From Linnemannia schmuckeri (taxonomy: Eukaryota; Mortierellomycota; Mortierellomycetes; Mortierellales; Mortierellaceae), in NCBI GenBank assembly GCA_029449235.1, contig JANATG010000014.1, positions 1 through 64,000 on the forward strand: 64,000 bases of DNA, given 5' to 3'. Under the pieces are notes generated by a model that was not told where the DNA came from, made no database searches, and was given only the letters and a program-made list of their open reading frames with translations. Made by a program: the position numbers and the translations under genes. Below are positions 53,772 to 64,000 of the stretch, piece by piece. Positions within the stretch are counted from its first letter, which is position 1, and the number at the start of each line of letters is the position of its first letter.

Positions 53772-56478
53772 ATGCCCGCCATGTTGTCGACTGTCTCGCT
53801 GATCGACCCTACCACACTCAACCCATCCTTCTCAGGTCCAGACACGAGTCGCATGGGTCGACCCGCCGTCATCATCACCAGGGCTGACCAGCAGACTGCT
53901 GTTGACCAGTTTCAGCTTCTTCTTACTAATGCCAAGGCATATCGACTACAGATGCTTGCTCTCTCTAAAGCAGCAGCGTCCTTTGGCTATGCCCTCGAGA
54001 AAATCGCACACTCCAAGGCCTCTGTTCGCGACCCTACCAACGTCTGTACGTCTCTTTTTTATATATATATATTTTTATTACATGCAATACGCCCAGGCGC
54101 AGTATTGGATAGCAACAACAACTACTACTGTAGATAACAGACAGAAAAAAAAAGGACAACGAATAGCCAATGGATTCGACTTTTTTCCCTGTATCTACCT
54201 TGCAGCATTGAAGCATGCATCATACAGGATAACAACAAGAACAAATAGGCAACAGCAAGTGAATGGAAGAATAACCAATGGGATCGACTTTTATCCGTAT
54301 GCATTCCCTTTCTGACTCTTCCATAGGCTCGAGTCTACAGGCGGCTGCAGGTCTCCATTACCTCATGTCGAACCACCATCAGATTCTGGTAACTTGCTCA
54401 TCTTCTCTTTGGGGGTGTTGTCTGTTACCTGCTTCTTTTGTTGTTGCTGTCATTTTTTTTTTTTGCTCATTGACTTCGCTGATTTGTCCTGCTCACACAC
54501 GGACAACAGCAACAGTACGCAGTACTGCGAGCGATGAGGAAGGAGCAAGCTCGTCATTTTATCTGTGCCCTGACCAACAAGCTGACTGACATAGAATAGT
54601 GTTACGACCTGACCTTGACTCTAACCACCGACAATTCAATTTTTTGGGGTTGTGTTCCTCTAATAGAGTGACACGCTGTATAAGCAGTTTGAGATCCCAT
54701 TGTTGCAGCACCTGGACACACACAAAGCTAATATCGAGGCGAGCGAGGCACAGTACGAGCGATCGATGCGAGACATGAGCCAAAAGATCAAAGAAACCGA
54801 GGCCACTTCCCTCCAGAATGGACGGAAGCGACAACGAGGTAAGTACCCTTCTTGCTATTTGGTTTTTTTTTTTTTTCTTGTTTGTTTTTGTTATCTTTTT
54901 CTTTTTTCCTTTCTTTCCAGTTGTGGATATATTTCCCGATCACCTTATTTCCTTCCCATTGCTATGTGTCTGCTGGGTGGGAATGGGGAATGGGAATGGG
55001 AAGAAGGACATCCAATGGGTTGCCGAGCGATTATTTTTGTATGTGCCCATGTCTGCTTATGTGATCCGACTTGTTTTCTTTCTCCTGTGCCTGACCAACC
55101 ATATCAGCATGACAAATGGGCGCTATGTATGTGTGGAGAGAGTGAAAAAGGGGAGTTGGCTTATTTGGATGTGTGCATGCAAGCGCCATAGAAAACAAAA
55201 AGAGATATCCGCGGCGTTTAACTTTCTCTCGTCCTTTTTACATTTTCGTCATCCTCATCCTCATTGATCTATTACATACACTGCACAAACATTCACCCAG
55301 CCCTTCTGCGTCTTTATGTACAAGTACCTTCTTCCTTTCACTGTCCAGCCCAATTTTTACATCTCACAAACAAAACAAAAAAGGGCTGCTGTTGACAGTG
55401 TTGAGACGCATGGGTTTGGAGTTAGGGAACACAAAGTCAGGCCATCTCTCCTTTCTCTCCTCTCTCCTCTCTCTCCATTCTCTTCCTCACACCCCCTGCC
55501 TGCCTGCCTTTGTTGTCGGTTCTAATATGAGCAAGAAGGCGATCCAGACACAGATACAAACTACCCTGTTCGTGTTGGCTACTTGTACATTGTACATGTG
55601 TTAGAATGTGAGAATGAAATCCTCTTTACTGTCGCACTTGGAACTATTGCCTACTCCTTTTTACCCACGTACTGACCTGACCAATCATGCATTTGTCCAG
55701 CTGAAGGGATTGTTGTTGTGTGCCATTTTCCACTCTAATGTGGGTTTATCGGCGTGGTTGTTGGGTCAGATGAGTTCACAAAAGAAAGAGGATCGGATAT
55801 ATTCTTTCATCTTTCTCGTTCATTGTTGTTGTTATTGCGATTAGTTGTTGTGGTGACAACACTCTCACTTTCTGCATGCTACTTTGCTGTCCTTTTTGAG
55901 GCATCTTTTTCTCACTCTCACATTCACTTGTTATCTCAATGACATCGAGAGAGAGAAGTGCATGGCCCATGGTCGGTTGTTTGTTTGTTTTGTGTGTTGT
56001 GTTCCGTTCGTTTGCATGCTATGCAGTTGCGGGTCTCTATTTGCCCATTTCTCGACTGGGAGGCATTCGATTGGACCATAGCAACTGCAACATTGTCCAC
56101 TTAGCGCCATTTCCTCAACCCTTGCCCAACGTCTCCTTCCTTTTCCCTTTCCAACTCTCTCCACTGCATGTCAACCATTGTCCTTTCTTCAATTGTTCGC
56201 AAGACAGCAACCATGCTCCTGGCTTGCCACATCTCACGCCTTTTTTTATTTTGTTGGACTCCTCTTTGCACTATTAATACGGCCCTCTGCAGCATCTACA
56301 CACGAACACAACGCGTTGTGTTATCACCAGCCATACCACCATGACGCCTCTTCCTTTTGTTACAAACAATAACAACAAAAGAACTTGCAAACTGGAAAAC
56401 GAGCTCTGCGCCTGTTTGCCCTAACTTCTCCCTTCTCCCTTCTCCCTTTGTCCTTTCTCCCTTGAACCCCCTTCCCCT

Positions 56479-56520
<42 letters not shown>

Positions 56521-59165
56521 CGATCCAAAAAGCCCTAACTCCTAACTCCAACACACGCCTCTCTGTTGATTGTTGCACCTTGTCTGTCTACCCCTCGTCC
56601 CCTCCTTCCCTCTTACCTCTCCTTCTCCTTGTGCCTATTCTTTCAAAAGAAAAAGACGCATTTTGACCTTCTGAAATATGCACGCACTACGACCCGAGAT
56701 AGAGAAGCGCACACACAGGCAAACACAAAAAAAAGACACAAAACCACAACACCTTTGACAGAGAGCGCCCCCATTCCACACACTCCCACCCAACATAACT
56801 CAATCCCCTATCCCCTTGTATCTGCGCTATTTTTCATGCCTTGTTGAACACAGTAACTAACATGCACGCTCCCTTTTATGGCATCGTTTGTCGATAATAG
56901 ACTTGCTACAGTTCCGCCAGGCGTTGACGACGTTGACGATGCAAGTGGACGAGCTGGAAAGGATCAAACTGGGATACTATTTCAGCAACCTGGAGAGTGA
57001 GCAGGCTAACTTGCAGTTGATTTTACAAAAGACGTCGACGATTGTTCGTGCCGAAGTCGATATCTATGAGCGGATCGCCAATAAGGGCCTCAACGATACT
57101 ATCCTCGAACCTGTATGTGTTCTTTGCTGCATACGATCGGCTGATAGGATGATTCCTTTTTGAACAATTGTTTGCCTTTCGCGTTTTGCAAAAATGGATA
57201 ATGAACATGTTATTCTAACAAAACGCCCATTTATATTTGCTGTTACTAATATAGATGACGACCCAAGGTCCAGATCCTTACTGCACATACGCGACGACGG
57301 ACGAGTTCTCGTCCATCTTTTCGATCCTGCCACCGACACCGATCATCCCTACGGGAGCAGCAGGAGGTAGTGGATCAACAGGCACGAGTACACCACAACC
57401 AGATCCCATCATGACGACCTTTTATGGATACCATGAGGCGAACCCGTTCTCGACTGCCAGGAATCAGACCGGCACCAGGGACAGACATCTGTTTGGCGAG
57501 GCGTCCTCGGTTGATTCCAAGGAGTCAATGATGGAGAAGGCTGCGACTATTGTCGTTCCTGCTGCTATTGGTAGTGGTGTGGCGGGCGCCAAGGCTCCTG
57601 CTGCTGGCGCGACGATCACCGCAACAACGACATCGTCGACAATGGTTGCAGAAACAAAGACCAAGGATGTCGCTTCCACTTCGACTGCAGCTGCTGCCAC
57701 TACTCAGGACTCTACAAATTCTTCATCTCAGACCTCCGCTTTGACTATCACTGCCTCAAAGGATACCAAGGGCGCCTCATCCGAAAAGACCGTCCAGGCA
57801 TTGGCGATCGTCGAGGAAGAGAAGAGTACTTCTGGTAACAAAATATTTTCAAAAGCTACGGCGACCTTTGAACTCGCGAACGGTCGTGCTGAGGAGGAGA
57901 CTGTCAGCAACAACAACGGAGACGGGAATAACAGCAGCAGCCAGGAAAACGGAGTCAACATGCGTCGCGGACAACAACACCACCGTCACAGGACGTTCTC
58001 GAAGCAGTCGGAGGATAACGCGTCCTCGACCGCAGCAGTATCAGGAGCAACAGCAGCAACGGCAGTATCAGCGGCGCCGGCGTCGAGCCCCACAACCAGT
58101 GATCGAGCGTCTTCAATCCCGTCATATTCTCTCCGGTCGCGATCTGGGTCGCGTTCACATCTCCTTTTGGCTTCGACACCCGATTCACCACCAGTCCGGG
58201 GGATGATCCATATTGCAGGAGATTCTGAGTTGCTGAACAACCGTGATTTCTCGTTCTCGTATGAGCCCTCGGAGTTGTTGGAGCAGCGTGGTGCCCACCA
58301 TCACCATCACCAATATGCACGAAACCCGTTTGATGGCATGATGGAGGAGGATGAGGGCGGATTCGGCACGTCGGCAACGTCGAGCAATGGACGGAGGAGA
58401 CCTTCATTGTCAAACCATCGCACAGCAACGGGCGGGTCTAGCTCTGCTGCGTCGTCGCTGGGTGGATCTGGAGGTCATCAGCCGATGCGGTCCCAATCGG
58501 GCGGTCATGTCAGCGGCACTGTTACGGGGACGGGCCATTTGTTGCATGGACTCCGACATACCTCGAGTGACGGCCAGCTGAGTCATAGTTCATCCTCCAA
58601 CCTGAGCAGTATCGGAAGTACACATAGTTACTCGGCAGGCAGTCTGAACCATCGTCGAAGCACTGGCCGGATCAAGACTTCTTCCAGCGGTGACCACTAC
58701 CTGGCCGGACATAACCACCATGCTGAGGATGGCATGTCGTCCGAGGCGATGGCGTTGGGCACAAGTCTGGACGATCCCACATCTTCATCCTTCATGTCGT
58801 GGCGGAAATCTTCTTCTGCTGGGCTAATGGGGTTGGGAGGCACTACTACAGAGGCGTTTGGGGGCCGCAGCGGATTTGAGGATGGCATGCCGGCCTTTTT
58901 TGCGGACGATGTCGACGATTCGTTGGATCAGGCTGATAACGTCTCTGTGGCTGGGTCCGTATCGACGTTTTCGGGAGGTATCCGTAGGAGTGGGATTGCT
59001 GTTGGACGGAGTGGAAGCCGGCCGGAGAGCGGTAGCGATCAGGATACTACGACAGGACAAGGACAAGGACAGGATTCGAACGATGCGGATTTGTCGATCA
59101 TTCAGATGGCGGATGGGTCTAGCAAGAATGTCAGCTCAACACATGTCCATGAGATCACTGCCTAA
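53772..59165 (+). CDS. Ivy1-like I-BAR domain protein, 5 exons, 876 aa
   Basis: Exons: 53772-54045, 54327-54388, 54667-54838, 56901-57112, 57255-59165; phases match, 2631 nt. The start MPAMLSTVSLIDPTTL is the first ATG after the C/T-rich leader. Residues about 30-260 form the conserved lipid-binding I-BAR-like helical domain: RADQQTAVDQFQLLLTNAK, ALSKAAASFGYALEKIAHSK, LHYLMSNHHQILSDTLYKQF, YERSMRDMSQKIKETE, KRQRDLLQFRQALTTL, LERIKLGYYFSNLESEQANL, DIYERIANKGLNDTILEP. The long C-terminal part (about 270-876) is Ser/Thr/Gly-rich and disordered, with a short His run (HHHHH). Yeast Ivy1 binds phosphoinositides and Ypt7 at the vacuole and restrains Fab1/TORC1 signalling; the same role here is inference. 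The 2062-nt intron 3 is exceptional for this gene set. Confidence 0.85.
54839..56900 (+). other. 2062-nt intron of the Ivy1-like gene
   Basis: The flanking exons are contiguous in the family (NGRKRQR joined to DLLQFRQAL), with GTAAGT and AATAG borders and matching phase, so this is one intron rather than a gap between genes. It contains C/T-rich blocks and a T40 run (56481-56520), and no further coding exon that I can support. Confidence 0.7.
56481..56520 (+). repeat. T40 tract in the Ivy1-like intron
   Basis: Longest homopolymer of the window, on the sense strand, 380 bases before the next exon. Confidence 0.85.
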
Positions 59166-59381
59166 ACCTGCTGCCCTGGTGGAGAAGAGAAGTGGATATA
59201 TTACACAAAAACAACACCCTTTCAAAATTGTACATTAAATAACATACCGACCCCCTTCATAACGCTTCTGACCCCCTTTATGAGATTGGTTGTTCTTGTT
59301 GTCTGCTTTACGATGCTTATGGGTATGTTTATTATTGTTTGTTTTTGTTTTTGTGTTGGTGAAAAAGGATGCCGGGGAAAC

Positions 59382-62300
59382 TTAATATCCAGTGGCGGCA
59401 GGAGGACCAAGGGGACCATGCTGAGCTTGGTGTTGTTGCTGGGCATACCCATAATAGTACCCGTTCCCATAGGGTGTCTGTCCCAAGGTCTCATCATAGT
59501 ATAACGACCCGGATCCAGAAACTCTAGATCCCGCAAGACTGCTCTGCACACTCTCCATTCCCCCAGTTCCAAAGTACCTCCGTGCCTCCATGACCGAAGA
59601 TCCATAGTCGAGAGGTAGACCATGGGAGTGGGCGCGTGAGAGGGAGAGCGCTGAGACTTCGTCAAGTTCGGAACCGGGGGAATAGGTAGGAGGGAGGGCC
59701 AAGATACCGCCGTGTTCGGCCGAGATATGGAATGCTGTGGGCCATTTGTCACGGTCAGTTGGGTTCATGTTTGTCCATGGCCATTCAACGGATTCAGGGG
59801 TTCCTCCTGGCCCGTTAGCAACGATTGTTGTTGAGGGTGCCTGAGTAACCGCTGTGGCGGCGGCGATGGAGGTGTCGGAGGATGAGGGAGGCAGGATGGG
59901 GAGAGTGAGTGGGAAGGGAAGGGAAGGTGTGAGGAGGACGCCGGGTATTTGGTGGAGGGCGTTGCTTGTCGGGTCCATCCAGATCTCGTTCACGACTGTG
60001 AAGGAAGGGAGAGGCGAGGGCTTGCTGCTAGCTCCTCCTGCTGTAGTCGAAGCAGGGGTGGTAAGAACTTGGCATTTGGGGCGGCGGAGTGTGCCATTGT
60101 TGTTGGTATTGTTTGGTTGAGAAGTAGAAGGATCTGAAGAGGAAGAGTCGTTGATGTCGCCAGAAGCGGAGGTGAGGGAGAGGAGGGTGGCATGGGAGAG
60201 TTTGGGCGATTGCTTGACCTGGGGAACGACCAAGGGTGGGGCAACAAAGGAGAGTGAAGAGCGGGAACCGAGTTTCCTCAAGACTGGGGATGGACAAGGG
60301 GAAGTGGTTGTGGAGGCCGAAGTTGCAGATCCATTGGTCTCTGACCGGTGACGGGTAATTGTTGAAGACGATGAGGAGGACGTAGTTGTTGTTGAACGGT
60401 GGTCGTCTTCCTGAAAAGGTGTAGAAGGTGGTGGGGTAAGCTTGGAAGATGTGAAAGGTGTCAAGAGATCCATGAGCGAGTTACGACGACTCGGCCCTGC
60501 TCCCGTATTAGAGTTGTCGAGGGGAGCACTTTCGACGGTGGGAGTGCCAGAGTGGTTGGGTGTTGTCGTCAAGGAGTTTGAATTGGACCCAGCTGCTGCT
60601 GCTCCTGTTACCGACGCTGATGACGAAGAGGCTGAAGAAGACGAAGAGGAGCGGAAGAGGTCTCGAAGGGATTGGATGCGGAGGTTGGAGGAGGTAGAGG
60701 GGTGGCGCGGGAAGGATTCAATGCTCGACACGCGGACGACTTGTTGGTGTGAGAGTGGTCGTGTCTGTGGATTTGTTTGGTGGTGGTGAGTGGGTGGTAA
60801 TGGCGGGAGTGTGCTCGTGGATGCGGATGCAATGTCGGAGATTGAGTTTCGATGTGGTCTTTCAGAAGAGAGAGCGGAATATCCGAGAGAGGAAGAAGAC
60901 GAGATCGATGCAGTTCTCCTCCCGTTGTTGTTGTTGTTGTTGTTGCTGTTCCCAGGAGCAAGAGAAGATCCATCGACACTGTTCCTGGAAGAGGGGGAGA
61001 GGTACATCCGGGCCTTGTTGGCCATAATGTCGACAAAGCTGCCCATGGAATGTCTCCGCGAGTTGTTGTTGATGTGGTCGTTGTTCTGGTCCATAATCCT
61101 CGAGAAGAGTTCCTGCGCCGGTGAGGAGCAAGAGGAAGGAGTTCCTGGTCGGTCCATAGCTGAGAGGGCGTCGAACGAGGGTTTTGTCCGGAGACTATTG
61201 GCTCTACAGCTGGGAGTAGGGGTCACCGAGCGATCATCACTGTCGTTGACGTCGATAGACGATCCTGCGGCGATGCTGTATTGTCCGAGAGGAGAGGGAC
61301 TCCGTTGCTGCCAACGGGCCAAGAGAGAGGAAGCGTGGCTGTTGTCATCTCCTCCATCCTGTTCCAGCAGTGTGGTCGTGGTCTCGTACGACAACAGGGA
61401 TGCAGCGAGCAGACTGGGTGTCGATTCCTTTTCATCCTCCGTCAAAGGGGAGGTTGTTGAGGCTGATAGAGCAGATGCGGATGAGGACATGGGTTGTTGA
61501 CCAATGAAGGAAGCTGCTTCTGCGACGACGACACGGCTCTTAGCAAGGTACTGGACGGGGTTGACAGCCGCTACGGCCGGAGCAGTAACGAATAGCCCAG
61601 CATAGGAGGAAGCGGATGATGACCCTGAGGCAGACGGTGAGGACGAGGAATACGAGGGCGAGGAAGACGAGGAGGAAGATCCTGTGAGGGCTTCAGTTGA
61701 CAAGAACTTGCGGATCAAAGCGGGTGAGGTCTCGAGTGGTGGGGAGGGCATGAGTGCGAACCGCCATGCCTTGCCGATCATCGATGTTGGTGCAGTAGCG
61801 GTAGTTGTCTTGTTAGGTCCACCTTCTGCGGAAGGGGTGGCAGACATAGGAGACCCTTCAAGGGAGCTGGTAGGCTCGGCGACATATCCATCCTCATGAC
61901 TGTGTACACCCTCCATCCCGTGCTCGTCATCCAAATGGCCGTGGTCGCAATCGTCCTCTCCGATAGGATGGCACATACTTGCTCTCCTGCTATTACTGTT
62001 GCTGCTGCTGCTGTTGGCGGTGTAGTAGGGGCTAGTGTCGTTACTGCTCTCCTTGAATGCTTCTGCTGCACTTTTAGCAGCAGAAGCAAGGCATACGACT
62101 GCCGAAGGTGAGCGACCCCTTGCATGTTTGCTGGTGGCGTTCTTAGCTACGGATGGGTCATAGGTCTCCCTCCTCCGTGGCGGTTGTCTCAAGGCTGTTG
62201 CAGACGCATACGCAGAAAGTAAAGGAGGCGGTTCGTCGAGTCCACTGTTGTTGTTGCGCGAAGCGGGAGAGTTCTTGTTGGAGGGAAGGAGGGATTGTCG

Positions 62301-63324
62301 TCGGGTGACAGATTTGAAGGGCGGAGGTGTGTAGGTCGAGGACCAAGCACCGACCCATCGAGGCCGTTGGTCTGTACCACCACCGTTCTTGGGAGAATCA
62401 CCGCCACCGTAGGTCGAGAGGGATGAGACGCTTCGGGCGATAGAGGGACTCCTTGATCCTGCTCGTCCTTCTCTCCGTGGCGACGGCGAGGACGATATGT
62501 TGCTCTTGGGAGAAGAAGAAGGGGTTTCATCGAACAGTCGACGGACAGAGGGACGGACTCGCCCACTGCCAAAGGCTGAAGAAGACGTGACTACAGCTGC
62601 GCCAGAGGGAGATGTCCTGCCGTCGATGATGTTGCTATGGTTGTGGCTGTGATGATGATGTGGCCGCCGTTGGAGGCAGGCTGGGCATTTGTTGCGGTTA
62701 GAGAGGTCGGGTGAGGGAGTTGATCTGGACGAGGAAGGAGAGGGTGGACGAGGTCTGTTTGCTGTTGCTGCTGCTGTTGCTGTTGATGTGCATGCTGCTA
62801 AAGAACATGGGTTGCAAGGGGGTCGATCGCATGGATTTTGGTTGGTTGGTTGGATGGGAGAGGGTAAGGGGCGAGGAGGGGAAGTAAAAAGGTTGAGCGG
62901 GTAAAAAAGAAGAAAAAGTTGTGGACCAAGAAGGCGAGTGTAAAAACAGAGAGAGATGGTTAGATGGTGAGATGGGGATGTGTATGATGTGCGATGGGGC
63001 GAAAGATATTTCTGATGTACGAATAAAAAACCGAATAGCCCAATGGGTCAAGACACCAGGAAAGCAAGATGGTCAGATGGGCGCAGACGGCAGATAGAGA
63101 GATGGATGAACACATTGACCTCTTCCCCCATGGACACACGAGAGATGGCAGATATCTTGTTTTGATGAAAGCGTTTTCACATGAACTCATTGCTCAAAAA
63201 AAGAACAGTTACATGAAAAGTATTTACCTTGGGTAGGGGTATCGACGAGCCCTGGAAGGCTCTTTTGGCGCGAGATAGTCGCATTCATAGAAGCACGGGA
63301 GGAAGGACGAGAAGAAGAGCTCAT
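59382..63324 (-). CDS. large serine-rich, largely disordered protein of unknown function, 2 exons, 1170 aa
   Basis: Exon 1 (63324-63228; MSSSSRPSSRASMNATISR) joins exon 2 (62797-59382) through a 430-nt intron, phase 1; total 3513 nt, open throughout. Exon 2 contains no ATG for its first 600 bases, which supports the upstream exon. A short NKCPACLQRRPHHHH motif (one CxxC only) lies near residue 60. Long Ser/Thr/Asn/Pro tracts follow, with repeated RRxS-type sites. A less repetitive region before the C-terminus (WPWTNMNPTDRDKWPTAFHI, HGGILALPPTYSPGSELDEV) may be the functional core, and the end is Tyr/Gly/Gln-rich (YYYGYAQQQ). No known domain is recognised. The stop lies 216 bp from that of the convergent Ivy1-like gene. 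Confidence 0.72.
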
Positions 63325-63660
63325 GATATGATGGTTGTACTACTAGGGTTATGTATATGAGGGTATGGTGGTACTAGAGAGCGAGAGCAAGAGAAGAGTG
63401 AGTTAAGAGGACTGTGCTCTTTTGCTAGCGAGAAAAATAGGGTATAGATATGTGGGGTATGGGTAGTTGATCGCACAAAAAAAAGGGTACAAAAGAGAAA
63501 CGAGGGTAGGTATGATGATGATGAGGGGAGGAGGAGAGGCGAGTGAAGAGAGAGAGAGGGAAAGGTGAAGAATTGAAAAAAGTGAGAGGGAAGAAGGGAT
63601 GGTATTTGAAGGAACGGAAATGGACTCAGGACCAGGGTCAGAGTTGAGATGTGAATAACG

Positions 63661-63694
<34 letters not shown>

Positions 63695-64000
63695 ATATAA
63701 ATAAAAAATAAAGAAGTACAATGAGAAGAAAAGATAAGCAAGAAAAGGAAGAGGACAGTCAAGGGGGAGGAGGAAGAAGAAGAAGAAGAAAGAAGAGAAG
63801 AGAAAAGAAAAGAGGAGAAAAGATAGCCGAGAGGGAAGAGGAAAAAAAGGAGGGAATTGAAGAAGGGGCGAGTGAAATTGAAGTGTGTATGTGGATGGTG
63901 GTATCTACATGGTGGTTAGTATGAGTGGGATGGTACATGAACGGTGGGACAAACAAATAAAATAAAAAGCGATGATGTCTAATGTTGATTATGTTCACCC
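63325..64000 (-). promoter_or_regulatory. upstream region of the serine-rich gene
   Basis: Purine-rich on the + strand (C/T-rich in the sense of the minus gene) from about 63370 to 63860, with an A32 run (T32 in sense) at 63661-63692, about 340 bases before the start codon. No second gene is visible before the window ends. Confidence 0.5.
63661..63692 (-). repeat. A32 (T32 in sense) tract
   Basis: Pure run about 340-370 bases upstream of the minus-strand serine-rich gene; T lies on its sense strand. Confidence 0.85.

Noticed and set aside
59854..61500. Several plus-strand frames inside the serine-rich gene
   Set aside because: Antisense shadows of a Ser/Thr-rich coding exon; no independent start context or domain.

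Overview
This window is a chromosome end from a filamentous fungus, most likely an early-diverging one of the Mortierella type (Mortierellomycota). The + strand opens with a C-rich telomeric array, which marks the left end of a chromosome. Genes further in have several short introns with GT..AG borders. The gene content is fungal: an Ivy1-like I-BAR protein, a Mil1/TMCO4-type DUF726 protein, Nse4, and many F-box/leucine-rich-repeat (LRR) proteins of the kind that is greatly expanded in Mortierella. The phylum call is inference from this content; the fungal call is firm.

Layout. (1) 1-895 is telomere, with an unusual long-A repeat unit (CCCTAAAAAA). (2) About 0.9-13.7 kb is gene-poor AT-rich subtelomere. 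It holds one apparently intact Tc1/mariner element with 215-bp inverted repeats (5297-6921), a shattered pogo/CENP-B-type transposase (about 7.87-9.4 kb) and remnants of cellular genes, including an SGNH hydrolase. (3) 13.9-19.0 kb is the first housekeeping block: a penta-EF-hand protein, Nse4 (Smc5/6 subunit), and an AMN1-like F-box/LRR gene divergent from Nse4. (4) 19.5-32.8 kb is an F-box/LRR cluster: two intact genes in tail-to-tail orientation, followed by four broken minus-strand copies. (5) 33.2-44.5 kb carries a 7-exon DHX57/YLR419W-type DEAH-family RNA helicase (minus) and a 5-exon DUF726 membrane lipase-like gene (plus). (6) 44.7-50.8 kb is a second F-box/LRR cluster with one intact two-exon gene and two decayed copies. 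(7) 51-53.7 kb is a gene-free spacer. (8) 53.8-63.3 kb holds an Ivy1-like gene with a 2-kb intron and, convergent to it, a long serine-rich disordered protein of unknown function. The window ends in the promoter of that last gene.

Exon structures were built by hand by requiring GT..AG borders, matching codon phase and protein family continuity. For the seven multi-exon genes every predicted coding sum is a multiple of three. The conserved genes act in calcium signalling, genome maintenance, RNA/translation metabolism and vacuolar or organelle membranes and share no pathway. What unites the region is its position: repeated duplication and decay of F-box/LRR genes next to a chromosome end. The most unusual sequence features are the telomere unit, the nested inverted repeats of the Tc1 element, the common phase-2 intron of the F-box/LRR family, and a set of 15-40 nt T tracts that all lie on the sense strand of the nearest gene.
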